Assembly: GCA_900751815.1 (NCBI GenBank)
Contig: CAADST010000079.1
Location: forward strand, 1 to 5,599
DNA length: 5,599 bases
Reading direction: 5' to 3'
Source: Bacilli bacterium
GTDB taxonomy: Bacteria; Bacillota_I; Bacilli_A; RF39; UBA660
In this document: positions 5,517 through 5,599 of the stretch, in pieces
Layout of the letters: the number at the start of each line of letters is the position of its first letter
Position numbering within the stretch: position 1 is the stretch's first letter
Notes under the pieces: generated by a model
Seen by the model: only the letters and a program-made list of their open reading frames with translations
Database searches by the model: none
What the model was told of the DNA's origin: nothing
Position numbers and translations under genes: made by a program

Positions 5517-5599
5517 TTTTTTAATATCATTTAGGGTGAAAAATGCTTATATTGTTAATGAACTTATTTATAATATATCAAGAATTCCTTTAATAGGAA
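5506..5599 (+). CDS. ABC-2 transporter permease, N-terminal fragment (runs off window)
   Basis: ATG 5506 opens a frame that stays open to the window end, giving 31 complete codons. It overlaps the ATPase gene by 11 bp (5506-5516) in another frame and is preceded by AAGGTGA (5494-5500), five bases upstream, which is a good ribosome-binding site. The N-terminus begins MLNNFLISFRVKNAYIVN and continues to SRIPLIG. A short amphipathic or basic start of this FK/R-x-KN-x-Y style leading to a IPLI segment is what I recall from ABC-2 permeases paired with such ATPases. No TM segment is reached within the window, so the identification rests mainly on position, overlap and N-terminal resemblance. It should be the membrane half of the exporter, translated in coupling with the ATPase. 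Confidence 0.7.
   Translation, partial: MLNNFLISFRVKNAYIVNELIYNISRIPLIG

Noticed and set aside
5204..5530. Reverse-strand 108-codon ORF
   Set aside because: It is antisense to the conserved part of the ABC ATPase; its Ser/Leu-rich translation is what the complement of such codons gives.

Overview
This is a very AT-rich bacterial window with every gene on the + strand, short intergenic gaps (about 45-75 bp) and overlapping genes inside operons. Tryptophan is written TGG throughout and no reading frame contains an internal TGA, so the standard bacterial code fits. The mix of an OmpR/HisKA two-component pair, an ABC-2 exporter, a DUF362 protein and an Asn/Ser/Tyr-rich surface protein of a type I associate with uncultured gut Firmicutes suggests a low-GC, compact-genome Bacillota (RF39/Erysipelotrichia-like). 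That placement is inference; there is no rRNA or marker gene here to prove it.

Layout: (1) 1-918 is the 3' part of a large predicted surface protein, closed by a hairpin terminator at 921-952. (2) 992-2817 is a two-component system, response regulator then histidine kinase, overlapping by ATGA. (3) 2863-3825 is a membrane protein with two TM helices, an external domain between them and a cytoplasmic domain that I read as PH-like; it has its own promoter. (4) 3879-4757 is a DUF362 (COG2768-type) protein of the short form without a ferredoxin insert. It has a GTG start, an operator-like palindrome between -35 and -10, and a terminator whose stem includes the stop codon. (5) 4809-5516 is an ABC-2-type ATPase, followed with an 11-bp overlap by the first 31 codons of its likely permease, cut by the window edge. 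No gene-free stretch exceeds 75 bp, and I see no RNA genes, CRISPR, IS elements or long repeats.

The two-component pair resembles the VanR/VanS-VncR/VncS style of sensing systems. Such systems often control nearby transporters, but nothing here links the pair directly to the ABC exporter, and each block has its own predicted promoter. The most consistent regulatory signal is architectural: all four promoters put their -10 box only 15-19 nt before the start codon, three of them with an extended -10 (TGn), which predicts leaders of roughly 8-13 nt. I found no convincing new multi-gene system. The best leads are the DUF362 operator, the missing Q-loop glutamine in the ABC ATPase, and the uncharacterised membrane protein.
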